From NCBI GenBank assembly GCA_017590115.1, contig JAGGNK010007448.1, positions 9,464,815 through 9,528,814 on the forward strand: a stretch of 64,000 nt of DNA, in the 5' to 3' direction. The notes below the pieces were generated by a model. It saw nothing but the letters and a program-made list of their open reading frames with translations, had not been told where the DNA came from and did not search any database. This document shows positions 33,961-45,300 of this stretch, one piece after another (position 1 is the first letter of the stretch; each line of letters opens with the position of its first letter). Origin of the DNA: Montifringilla adamsi. Lineage: Eukaryota > Chordata > Aves > Passeriformes > Passeridae. The position numbers and the translations under genes were made by a program.

Positions 33961-35871
33961 CTAAAAAACACAGATTCCTGAAAAACATCTGCACCACTAT
34001 ATGGGTCACTTACATAATGTGAACATAAATCAAGAGGATTAATGTGGGTCACTCATCTTTAATAACAGCAAAGTACAACCCATGAAGGCTCAAGCACCCT
34101 GTGTATTACACTCCATTCTGATCTAATTAGAAACCATGCCCAGTGGGAACAGCGATTTCAGCCCTGGATATTCCAGTTTCCACAAGCTGCACTAATAACA
34201 CAAGTGGCTGCTCCATGCTCCCACTTTAATCCAGGTTAATGGTGGCCATGTGCTTTCACCGAGCTGGGAGCGCTGATTTGGAAACTGCGCCTGACCTAAG
34301 ATGAGCTTCTTTCTCACCAGCTCTTTATTTAGCTTTTCAGTTAATATTGTGTGGCACCATCGTGCCTGCAGAATTGAAATCAACAGGATTTTATGTATTT
34401 TGCATCTGGTCACTTGCTTCATTAAACTTACCTGCACCACTCAAGATACAGGAGAGCACAGCCAACTTTCATCATCTGAAGGCACAGACATGTCTGCAAA
34501 TTAGTAACTTCTCTGACTACAACTCAGGGCTAGTTAACAGCCCAGCTGATTAAAACCATTCACTACATCCAATGTCTGCAATTTCTGGAGCTCAGAGTTA
34601 AATTCTCAACACCCACTTACTAAATACTAAGTTAATACTTAATACTAAATACTAATTATTAATTACTAAATACTAATAAGGGCTCCTAATATCAGGCAGG
34701 GGAGGCAGCATTCATAATTTTGCTGGACAACTCTTCATATTAATCCCCTGAGATTGACTTGATCAACAGATGAGAAATCTGGAAAAAGCTTTTGGACTTC
34801 TTTGGTATTGCAGCTAAGTCACTTATTTGTCATCACAGGCAAACAAAACTGTTAAACACTTAAGTGGCATTTTAATGCCTTTGTGCCACCCTACCTTTCC
34901 ATTGATTTTTTCCTGAAGCTCTTTCTGCTTCTGCTGATCAGCCTCGTCATCCAAGTGAGACCTGCAGGTCATGGACAGCTTCTTAATGAGCCTCTCCATC
35001 TCCCTGCGCTGCTCCTGCCGCTGCTCCGTCTCCAGCTGCTTAAATCTTCGCCAGTCATTGATCACTCCCTTGGGACCTGCAAGTAAGTGTGGAGCCATTT
35101 CGTGTAAAAAAGACAACACAATTTTACCTACCATTTACAATCAAGGAATAATTTATAGATCAGTAAAACAGCGACCCAGTCATAAACGTTTTTGTTTATG
35201 CATAACATATTTTTCAATGCAAAACATTGAAATAAGTCATTTGCCATTTGCATGTCCTTGAGTTTCTATTTTGTTTTTTTAATAAGAAGGCTACAATTTA
35301 TTCAACTTGGCTACTCATATAATTGTCCCAAAGATTAATATCTGTGCTCTTGAAATAGAACCACAAGAGTTCCCCTACTGTTAGCGTGGCTTTCATTAGA
35401 ACAAAAATAATGACATATTATCATCCAAATTGTACAAATCAGCCTTGTCTCAGCTTTCTATCCAAAACCTGACTGCTTCAGATATGATGCTGAATTTGAA
35501 TTCTCTCACAGGAGAAGTAAAACATTAAAAAAAGAACAGCTATTAAAAATAAGATTAGACAACAGCCAGGAATTGATCAGCCTCTGACTCAAATACGCAT
35601 AAACCCAGCAATTCCATTAAAAAAAAAAAAAGTTTTAGAAGAACATACAAAATTTCCAATAAACAAAGGATGTCCAAAAGAAGTACATTAATATGATGAT
35701 ACCTGTGTTGACAGCGCTGCCATCGCTGCTGAGCTCCACCTCGCCTACACATTCAGGAATGCTGCTCTCCCCTTCTTTATCCTCCTTCTCACTGTCTTCA
35801 TCCTCACCCTCACTGCTGCTGTAATAATACTGCAGCTTCTCACCAAGCAGTTTATCATCCGCAGTAGTCAT
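33409..35871 (-). CDS. PDCL: Phosducin-like protein (PhLP1)
   Basis: Cytosolic co-chaperone that works with the CCT chaperonin to fold G-beta and assemble G-beta-gamma dimers. Three coding exons (35703-35871, 34895-35076, 33409-33960) total 903 nt, 300 aa (human 301). The N-terminus has YYYSSSEGEDED with the S18-S20 casein kinase 2 cluster and an acidic tail; then GPKGVINDWRRFKQLETE, the G-beta-gamma-binding helix 1 region; then a C-terminal thioredoxin-like domain (MIHIYEDDIPG, GCMICLAAEYPTVKFC, NALPALLVYKAGELIGNFVR) ending SEDSDLEID and TGA. Phases close exactly. It lies tandem to and downstream of RC3H2 on the same strand. Confidence 0.97.
33961..34894 (-). other. PDCL: PDCL intron between coding exons 2 and 3
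   Basis: GT-AG; includes a low-complexity AATACTAA run at about 34618-34680. No other feature supported. Confidence 0.75.
34895..35076 (-). CDS. PDCL: PDCL coding exon 2
   Basis: 60 codons, PKGVINDWRRFKQ to QEKINGK; charged helical G-beta-gamma-contact segment. Acceptor CTTGCAG, donor GTAGGG. Confidence 0.96.
35077..35702 (-). other. PDCL: PDCL intron between coding exons 1 and 2
   Basis: GT-AG and AT-rich; nothing else recognised. Confidence 0.75.
35703..35871 (-). CDS. PDCL: PDCL coding exon 1
   Basis: ATG six bases inside the exon (acceptor TTTTTAG, exon starts at 35877). MTTADDKLLGEKLQYYY, acidic Ser/Glu/Asp region, ends SAVNT plus one base; donor GTATCA. Confidence 0.95.
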
Positions 35872-35877
35872 TATGCT

Positions 35878-36185
35878 CTAAAAATAAAGTAACAAAAGAG
35901 AGGATGCATTCCTGATCAAACATGCCTCACGACGGTCCTTTATTTCCTCAGGGCAGTTTTTAACCCCACGAGAACACAGCCCACTCTCAAACAGCCCTCG
36001 AAGCAGTCAGTCACCTGGCTTAATTCTTAAACCACAACTTAAAACTCAGCTTAAAACCTCAGAGCCTCACTGGACCGCTCCATCAGGCCGATTCCCAGCT
36101 ACTGAGTATTACTTGCATTATTCAACAACAATTTATTTGAGCTGAAAAACTATCAATGTAATTATACAAATTAAAGTGTTCTGAC
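35878..36185 (-). other. PDCL: PDCL 5' UTR intron
   Basis: Acceptor TTTTTAG at its 3' end and a plausible donor ACAG|GTCAGA at 36186/36185. The non-coding first exon would then lie at 36186 to about 36300 or beyond. The donor is inferred. Confidence 0.45.
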
Positions 36186-36324
36186 CTGTATTCCTTCCCA
36201 GTCTTTCAGAGACAAGCTTCTACCAAGACCTGGAAGAAGAAATTTTGATCAGATCAGCTGATGTGGGCTCACGCTCGGTGGTGCAGGGGTCTCCAGCCAG
36301 CCCAGGCCGTGCGTGTGCCACAGC

Positions 36325-36420
36325 GCGGCTCCCGGTTCTCCTGCCCACGGACTCGGTTCGCTCAGCCCGGCTCCCGGTTCTCCTGCCCACGGGCTCAGCC
36401 CGGCTCCCGCTTTTCCTGCC
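36325..36420. repeat. Promoter tandem repeat, about 2.5 copies
   Basis: CGGCTCCCGGTTCTCCTGCC occurs twice and a variant (CGGCTCCCGCTTTTCCTGCC) once, separated by CACGGRCTC-type spacers. Confidence 0.75.
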
Positions 36421-36845
36421 GGACGCCGCAGGTTCCGCGGGAGCTAACCCCAGATTCAGCCGATTACAGCGCCAGATGGCCCGGGATTACCGGGACCGCC
36501 CCGCAGCGGGGCCGGACCTGGGGCGGGACCAGGGCTTGGTTGTGTCCGGTGATCCCCGCGGGCCCCGAGCGAACCGGCTCCGCTCCCCGCGCCCTCCCCG
36601 GGCTGCACCGCCGCCCCTCGCCCGCCCGGGGAGCCGCGCCCCGACCCGGGATTCTGCGGGGCCCGGGAGCACCGGCCCGAGCGGCGGTTCCCCAGCGGAG
36701 CGAAGCGAAGCGGCCCCGCTGCCCCGGCCCAGTCCCGCCGCCTCACCGCTCCCGCCGCCTTCCGGGGCCGCTGCGCGGGGCACGGCGGGAAGGAGGCGGC
36801 CGGGGGAGGAGCCGGGCCCGGCCCCGCTGCCGCCGCCCCGCGACG

Positions 36846-36932
36846 GGAACGGCACCGGCACCGGCACGGCGGGACCGCCCGCCCAGGGAACGACACCGGC
36901 ACCGGCACGGCGGGACCGCCCGCCCAGGGAAC
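36846..36932. repeat. 41-bp tandem repeat in CpG island
   Basis: Starts GGAAC at 36846, 36887 and 36928 (period 41). Two almost identical copies of a GGCACCGGCAC...GACCGCCCGCCCAG unit and the start of a third. Confidence 0.9.
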
Positions 36933-37054
36933 GGCTCCGGCCGCGCCCCGGCCCTGCTCCGCCCAGCCCGGAGTGGCTCCGTTCCCTCCGCTCCCCCCCG
37001 GACCTCCCCAGGCCCCGCTGACGACAAACAGCCCGTTAAGGTGGACAAATAATT

Positions 37055-37060
37055 TTTATT
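37055..37060 (-). terminator. RC3H2: RC3H2 distal poly(A) signal AATAAA
   Basis: Canonical minus-strand hexamer, the last before the PDCL CpG island, which starts about 35 bp further on. Confidence 0.55.
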
Positions 37061-37421
37061 CGTGCATGCAAATACATGTCAATACTGCAAACTTCTTCCA
37101 TCGAGTCTCTCAAACACCGAACCGGGATGCTCTATCCGTGCCCAGCCAAAGCTACAACCTCTGCACGTCAGTGCTACAGCGACACACGGGCCCCGCCGGG
37201 GCCCCCCTACTCTAACACGAAGGGAAACATTACCATTGGGAATCAAAACCGAAATAAACGGAATAGAATTTACTCCCCCATATATCCCCATTTCATTTTA
37301 CAGATTTTTTTTTTCTTTAAATTATAGTTTTAAATAGAAGCTGAGAATGCGCCATAAAAATGAGCATTAAATCCATCGTAGCGATGGTGCCTGCTTTATA
37401 CATGATGGGTGTACACCATCT

Positions 37422-37427
37422 TTTATT
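37422..37427 (-). terminator. RC3H2: RC3H2 alternative poly(A) signal AATAAA
   Basis: Second canonical hexamer about 365 bp before the distal one; possible alternative 3' end. Confidence 0.35.
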
Positions 37428-40129
37428 TCATTTACATTTCAATCGAACAATAGATTTGCAAAGAAAATGTCTAATACAGACGTAAAAATATTCACACTAG
37501 AGCTTCACAATCGGTTGTACAATTGACAAACAGGCCTCTTTTCCCAAACTTTCCAGCTAAGCAAATTTATAAAATGTAATCAATGCAACAAGAAAAAAAA
37601 AAATTTTCTTTAAAACTTCCAGGGAAAAGAATACGCAGTAAACAGTATCAATGCGACAGCAGATGCTGCAAGCTAACCACAATACTTCGGAGTGGCTGTA
37701 CAGTGGGTATGTGCAGTACAAATCAAAGCCACGTGTGTTGTATCACAACTACTGTATAATGTACTTGTTTGCCCAGCTAAGAAAACGCATGCATTCCCAT
37801 GCCTTGGGTAACGGAGATCTACTCTGGAGAAATCCATGGGCTATGTGCAAATGACCTTGGCTTTTGGCAGTAAGAAACGCAGCCAGGCTCTGCTTTATTT
37901 CAGCTTTTACAGCAGAATCTTGAGTGATTAAAAGCTTCCACAAGCATCCTTAAATAAATGGGGTGTAGAATTATGTTTGGGCATTGGGCACTTTGATTAT
38001 TCAGATTTGTTTCATTTCATCAGTGACAGTTTTGGGGATTCTTCCCACCCTTGTCCTGCTCCCTTGCCAGCAAAGAGATGCAGGGGGATGACTACTGCCA
38101 AAGTCAGCTGTTCATTTATACTGGGAAATTGGGTCATTTAAAAAAGCACATTTATTGTGTTCTGCTTGCAGAAGAGGTCCCTCAATGAGAGGGAACTTCC
38201 TAACAAAGGGATTAAACTACAACATAAAAATGGACTTTTACATCCTATAGATCATCTGATCATTTCTCATTTTGTTACACTCTCAAATTCAACACCTTCC
38301 TTTAATACCAGTCTAATAATGAAAAGTCTGTTCACAAATATGATCAAGGAGCTGCTGGCATACAGTGTTTATGTACAGCAACAGGTACAACTTGACAACT
38401 TGTGCTTTAAAAAAGCAAACAAAACCAATGTTTGGAACTATTCTGAGTTTAGATTGAGTCATTTTAAGCGTTCTTTCCTCAGCTGTTTCTGACCACTGTG
38501 CATTATTTTGTACCTCATCCAGCCTAGTACACTATTATACAAGAACAGCATTCAGCTCTCGAGTACAGGAGAAATTAAAATTTCAACTGAGTTATCAAAG
38601 CACTAAAACCTTCCAAATTAGACTTCTACAAAGAGCTTAATTAAGAGCTTATTTAACATAATCAGCTGTGTGCAACTGTTTTCTTTTTCCTAAATCAAAT
38701 GCCAAACTTTAGTGTCCCTGTACTAGACTACCAAGAACCAACGCCAGTTTGCTTTGCAAAGAGTCTAACCTTGCCTTTGAAGGGTCTAGTATACATTCTA
38801 CAATGCAAAATCTGCATAAACACTAAGATTCATTTCTTGTCACCTGTTTACAGGAACAAAATATCAGTAGCAGGGCAGTCACTCTGCTCTAAGTATATGT
38901 TAAGAATGTACAGATAGTTATTTTCTCACACAAGCATTCTCCCAGCACAAGCATTAGTCTCTTTTAAGACCTATGTGGGAAATGAGGCAAACCAAGGAAT
39001 GAATCCAGGTAGTGAGGCAACACAATTAACTTAGATACTAATAATTCCTGTCTCTCTTGCATGTGAAATCCCTGCTGTACCCCTAATGGGGAAAAAAAAA
39101 ATTAACCAAACCAAACCAAAATGCTTGTCCAAGCAAAGCAAAAGAGCCAATCTCTTTCCCCGATCTGCTCCGGGCCTTCTTTTCTGACAGCACAGTAAAT
39201 TAGGCCAAAACCTAAATGGGCATCACTGCTATTGACACACAAAGGTAAGTCACTCTCTCAGTGTCAGAAAATAAGCCCTTCCATAGCCCAAAGGCACCTG
39301 ATTTACAATTAACAAATGAATACATACTTGTTTGTAAAGGGTCAAGGGCTGAAATTTCAACAAAGAAGGAAGCCAGAGCCAGGTGTTCCCACCTGCAGCT
39401 TCTTCTCCCTGTCAGGGCACTGGAGGGCATTAGTTTGGTGGCAAAAACCACCCAGTCAGTGTTAAAACCGTAAGACAAAGCCAGCATGCTGTTAAACCCT
39501 CAAATAATTCTTTTGCCTGTCATTATAGGTTAAAAATTCAACTAGAAAACTCTAGCCTCAGTTGAGAGCCAACTTTCCACATGAAGTGTATGGTCATCCT
39601 AGAGAACTGCTCTATCACGGGACCTCCCGCTGCAGACAAGAGTCTAGAGATACACTTGTTCTTAAGTATGCCAAGACCTTGGCAGGAATATGTCAGGCTT
39701 ATTTCACTGGACAAACAGGCAAATGTGTGTAAGCAGCTTATCCCAACCCCCTCCAGCAGAGCACAACCAAGTTTTTAAAATTGCCATTTTAAAATTAAAA
39801 AGTTAAGGTAAATACACAATCAATTTATGTAGTATATATTCACCCTCAGATCATGCTGAAGATGTTCTGTGGAGTTCTGGTGCACAGAGGGCTCTTTCCC
39901 TGAGGGCAAATAAGGACTTCTCAAACCTTTATATTTTCTCTATTTTTGTAACAAAATAGCAATTTAAAATTTAAAAATCTTTTAAAAAAATTACATCACC
40001 TTCAACATGGAAGATCTCACTGTTTAAATATCCATGAAAGAGACATACTTGTTTGCATATCTGTTTTGGAATTACATTGTACAGCAAATAATAGTATCTC
40101 AGAAGCATTTCAAAAGTAATATAAATTCA

Positions 40130-40137
40130 TATTTACA
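40130..40137 (-). promoter_or_regulatory. Pumilio response element in RC3H2 3' UTR
   Basis: Perfect TGTAAATA on the transcribed strand. Confidence 0.45.
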
Positions 40138-40465
40138 GAATGGTCTTGGTATAAAATATACAACAATCATATTTATGTCTAACATTCTAAGTTAAAGTTA
40201 ACATCAATAGGAAATAAGTTAAGGTGACAAAGGTGGTCTGGTTCTTGTATCCATTCACTTCACGTAGCGAGTGAAAGAAGCGTCAGTCTAACCCTAGTGA
40301 GGTGGCACTGGCTGGAGAAGGTACAGCAACAGCCAAAGGAAACTAAGAAAAGACTACTTGACTGTTTTTCTACATACATTCCTTGACACTGGAGTATTAA
40401 ATAGATGTGTAAGATCTTCCATACTGACACCAGAATATCAAAACTAACCCTTGGATTTGCAGGTA

Positions 40466-40473
40466 TATTTACA
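40466..40473 (-). promoter_or_regulatory. Second Pumilio response element in RC3H2 3' UTR
   Basis: Perfect TGTAAATA on the transcribed strand, 336 bp from the other site. Confidence 0.45.
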
Positions 40474-42084
40474 ACATAATTATTTCATGGACAGGTTCGT
40501 TAGGAGAGATATCAAACACCAATATTTACTTAGTCTAATCAGTAACCCTCAGGGAAATGCCAACCCCCACCCCCCAGAAGCGTGCACAAAACAGTTATCA
40601 AAATCTTACCCGACCACATAGCTGTGATTTTGTAAAATAACAACTCAGACGACCAGTAACATGATCCTCTTTAAGCATTTTGCTAGCAGGAAAAGCCCTT
40701 ACATGCAGTACACCTGGTGAAAGATCAGCTTGGCTTAAAATATTCCAGTACAATTTTCAGAGTAAACAACTTCACAGAAGTTAATAAAAACATAAAAAAA
40801 TGTAAAACTCGTCACAAAGAAAAATAAGAGGACAAACAAGAAGAGAGTAATCATCAGGAGGGAGAGTCCTGCTTTCTTAAAAGAAAAAAAAAAAAAGTGG
40901 ATTTTTAAGCTTCTCAAAAAAATATGCCCAGGGCTCTAGTTCATGTGTATTTATGAAAAACCAATTTTCAGTTGACATGTCTAACATGATTCTCTGTCAC
41001 CTCTTAACAGGGCATAAATTCATACAGTTTTCAGCACTCTGAAGGTCAGATAATGCTATCTCATTGGATTTTCAAGGTCTTTGAAAATAAGTTGCCACTG
41101 AATAAACAAAAATTAAACCTGAATACAAGATTATGATTAACAACATTTAACAAAGGTAATTACAACCACCTTAAATTCCCAATATTTAGTTTAAATTAAA
41201 ACAAAACAGTACAAAAAACAGCAATACCATCTTGTTAGTCAGTGCAAACACTAGATACAGGGTTTTCAAAGGAAAGCCAAGAGCACCTGATACTTTTTGC
41301 CAAGTCATCTGGATCCTATAATCTCCAAGTTGAGAACTATCAACGAAAAAAAGAAAAGTAAGAAAAAAACCCAAAATTGCTGTTACATTAGTGCATAACC
41401 TCTCAAAATCGTTGAAAATTGTTTCATGTGTAGCTTGGGGAAATCAATACCTAGCACATTAGCTGGAGGACTTAGGCACTTGATTTACTTCTGGTAACTT
41501 TACTTGGACAAGTAGCCTGTGTATGTGTATCCACAGTACTAAAGCATAAACTGGGGGGAATGGAAACCAAAAGCTGCAGCAAAGCACTGCCCCACAGACC
41601 TGCAAATAACATAGCAGTGCAAAGCTAAAGGTGTGTTAACCCTGTAAAAGCCTCAAGTCCAAATCTCCACCTCTCAGTCTTCCAACAGGAAACAAGACTC
41701 CATGCAAAGTTCCACAACTAAAGAAAAAGCAGCTGCAACAAGACAAAAGTTCTCCTCTCGTGAAACAAAATAGAGACAAATAAGTTAGTCTTCCTTTCAC
41801 TAGATGTATCATCGTAGGATCCTGCTAGTTTAAATAACTGAGTTGTTAGTTTTCTACAGAAGCCATTTTCAACAAGAATGGCTCAGATACTGCACCGGAT
41901 TGCTACAAACTCATAAAAAGCTGCTTTAAGCTTAAGTAAAACAATGTCCAAATTCCATTCATTTGTGGAAAGTGAACGCCTTACCCTACTAAAGTAAGTT
42001 TTTTTTTCTTCAGAATGCTAATGCGAGAGGGGCTTGAAGTATCAAAGAGTCCACAGGAAATGCATGACCCCAATATTATTTTTT

Positions 42085-42126
42085 TTAAAAAAAATATACA
42101 TTATATAATATATATTATATATATAA
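42085..42126. repeat. (AT)-rich low-complexity tract
   Basis: A-run then ATATAC/TATATA repeats in the start of the RC3H2 3' UTR, about 60 bp past the stop codon on the transcript. Confidence 0.85.
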
Positions 42127-42182
42127 AAAGCTAGTGTAAATGCTTCCATGGTGTGGTCACAAGCTGGAAAGATGAATGCCTT

Positions 42183-42381
42183 TCAGCTGTTAACCATCCT
42201 GCCATTTGCAACAGGCTTTAAAAAGTCATTTTTATCCTCAGACATAATGTGAGCAGTTTTCAAAATGAGGCTGCCAACACTGACTGATGTGCTGATGGGC
42301 AGGCAGCTTGCATTGCTAACAGATGTTGTGATCGGCTGACTGAAGCAAGAAGTTACGGGCAGGATTGTTTTCTGCTCCTCC
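42183..42381 (-). CDS. RC3H2: RC3H2 terminal coding exon 20
   Basis: Completes L1126 and encodes [15 protein letters not shown] to VANGRMVNS with TGA at 42183-42185. Confidence 0.96.
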
Positions 42382-45300
42382 CTGAGGAGAAAAATAAGTT
42401 ACACAAATATTAAACAAGGACATGCACAAGTATCCGGAACTGAATTGTGTGCATTAAATAAATACTGACAAACTCATTTTTAGCAACAGGCTAAACATCT
42501 TCCTCTGGAATGGTAACCTCGAGATGTTAAAGTAGTCTGCCTCATTTTCAAAGGCTGCTTTACTCATTAAAGACTACAGAACATATAAACCTAAAATAGT
42601 GTATTTCAAAATCTACCTCTCCACGGAGATTTGTGCAAACAGTCCGCCATTTAACCTTTTGAAGTTTTTCTTAATTTTTGTTAACTATAAAAATATTCTG
42701 CATTTTTTGCTTACTGACTGTGAAAGGTATTTTGAACAGCTGTGACACATTTCAGTGTGTACGATTACAACGATGCATACGAACAATGGTACCAGCCTGG
42801 GACTTTCAGCTTTGTGGCCTAATTCTATTTCTTAACAGGTTCTTCTCACTCCACCATGTACAAACAATGCAGATGTCTAATCCAAGTCTGAGCAGGTACG
42901 TAGTTCATCCTTACACAACCATGCTTCCACTATTCTGATGCTTCTGTTTGTCTAACACTGGCAGACACTGCTGTTTTGTCTAACACTCACAGAATCACAA
43001 GGTCTTCACCTAAACTTTGTCTCTTCTGTTCCATAGATTCTTTCTGGTGCTGCTTTAGCAGATGCCCGTTCTCTACGGTTGTTCCATTGAGCAGCTGATC
43101 CTCTTGGGAGCTAATCCCTAGCTGTATGTCCAGAATCTCCTACAAGAGAGAAGGAGAAATGCCCATCAACTCTGTCCCTACCAGCTTTACATTTTCCTAT
43201 TAAGTTCTACTACACTATGCTAATGCAAACAGGAGTCTGGTCATAAAACTCCTTCATTTTATGTCATATTATTGGAATGTCTACCACATTTCACTAAAGG
43301 AAAAGCCAATTGTTCAAAGATGGCTGTGAATGACAAGAGCAGTATAAACTGTGAGCTGTTTTTAACTTCACTAGTATTAACTGCCAGGTATATGAGTGAG
43401 AAGTATAAGACCCCAGGTGCTAAATAAAGGATGTCATTACTAGGACTAAAACCAAAAGGCTTTGCTATCAACATACTAATCTATAAAGACTAATGAAAAG
43501 ACCCAACTGTTACTCACTTCTATCTGTTCCCCTTGCCCATCAGGTTCGTCTGTGTCGAGGGCTGACAGCTCCAATTCAATGTCTCGGTCTGGCTTTGTGT
43601 CTGCACAGTCTTCAGGATAATCAGTCTAAAAAAGAATTAATATGTTCTCTAAATATCAAGTTGGCTTTTCACTGGCTTCACACAATAATGGAAAATTAAA
43701 GTGAAAACAGAAGATGCATTTCTAGCACACAATACAACACAAGAGAGCTAGTCAGACAAAAATGAACTTCAGGCATGGACAATATAGGATACAAGGCTAA
43801 ATCAAATCAGAATAAAGTACTGAAACAGATAAAATGAATACTAAAGAAATTTGAGCCCATTGACAAAATGTTTAAATTTGTAACATGTACAACTGGACAA
43901 AAACTAATGATCGCATGAAAATGATTGTCACATTCTTCCCACTTTTGTAAATGCACGTTTGGAGCAGCAGCATAGCAGGTGCACCTGCCTAATCTCAGGG
44001 AAATAACTGAGTGCAACAACAGCAACTCAGCTTGCACACAGTGCAATAAATATTTGGGAGTGCTAAAACCAAGTTTCAACTCTTAGTTAAAATTCATGCA
44101 CTTATATACATATAAACATCCTCCAAGATTTGTTTCATCCCAATTACCCCTTTCTTTACCTCACCATTCCTCAAATCAATTTCCTTGCTTAAAAGGTTTA
44201 AGGTAAGACGACTGCCTTCATCTAGAGAATTCCACTTCTGCTGCATGGCAAGCGCGTTTGCCTCTCTCTGAAGGAGTAAGGAGTTGCTTTTGGCCTATGG
44301 AAAGAAACAGCTCAGTTACCAAACACTACACCTAAAGCACGTGCAGTCGGACAGCTACACTAAGGAAATTTATTTAAAAACACTTTACTAAACAATTTCT
44401 TTTACATTAAAAATCCCTCATGGTATAATAACTGGTCTTACCTGTTGTAATTCAATACTCAGTAGATCTCCAGTGCTGGAATGCTTTCTGTGACCAGACA
44501 AATCTGTAACTATGAACCTGTCCCTTTAAAAGAAAGAAGGCAAAACTAGGAATTAAAAGAAATTCTCTAAATCAAACACCCCATAACTTCATTAGTCTAT
44601 CAATGTTAGATTTTTGGACAGAAACTAGATGTGATTTAGACAATGTGTTCTTCATCTTAACTGTGGCTCATAATACTTCAAGGTATTATATGAAGCAAAC
44701 ATCCTTATTTTATACATGGGTGAGATGTAGCAAGAAAACCTGAAACTACTCAAGATTTTGACATGACAACTTGGCAGTACCTGACTCCAGTTCTTTGATA
44801 GGTCTCTCAAGGGATACACTGCTAGTAATTGTGCACTATTAACTGCATTAAGTATTAAAGACTACACAAGTTTTAACCTAGTTTTTTTCCAAGGCTTTAT
44901 GCTGGATAGGTAAAAAAGCCTTTTACTTTAAAATTAAGAATGTCTATTAATAGACAATCCAGATTGCCCCCACACACAGAGAGGACTTTGAAGAACTGCA
45001 AGCTACAGGAAAAGCTGTGAACAGAGCTCGGGAAGGAGTCCGTACCGTTCCGCATAACGTGCTGAGGAGGCAGAATCTGAGCCATAGGCACTCCATCTTG
45101 AGTCTACAGCATTGACATAAGGGACATAATCTGCAAAAGAATTAAGACAGCATTCACCATCTTCTCTGCTCTTCAGTGGGATATACACGTTCTTTAGCTC
45201 TTTGCATTTCATAGCTGCAGTAAGCACAAAGAGGATGAAATGCTCATGGTGTGCGTAAATGATGAATTCTTGTCACACAAAGCCTGAAGCTGTACCTGAT

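Larger units (their letters stand above)
36250..37020 (-). promoter_or_regulatory. PDCL: PDCL CpG-island promoter
   Basis: Dense CpG DNA immediately upstream of PDCL, between AT-rich neighbours. Contains GC boxes and two families of short tandem repeats (36325-36420 and 36846-36932). The transcription start is not fixed by the sequence. Confidence 0.7.
37035..42182 (-). other. RC3H2: RC3H2 long 3' UTR
   Basis: About 5.1 kb of AT-rich sequence without splice or coding signal from the stop codon to a distal AATAAA (37055-37060). More proximal signals such as 37422-37427 could give shorter forms. It contains two Pumilio consensus sites (UGUAAAUA at 40130-40137 and 40466-40473) and an (AU)-rich tract near 42085-42126. 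Extent is inferred from continuity and the poly(A) signal. Confidence 0.65.

Noticed and set aside
36846..36932. Possible CRISPR-like array
   Set aside because: Direct tandem repeats with no unique spacers, in a vertebrate CpG island.
36245..37052. Overlapping 258- and 263-codon open frames in the PDCL island
   Set aside because: Frames exist because of GC bias and tandem repeats; no homologous protein pattern.
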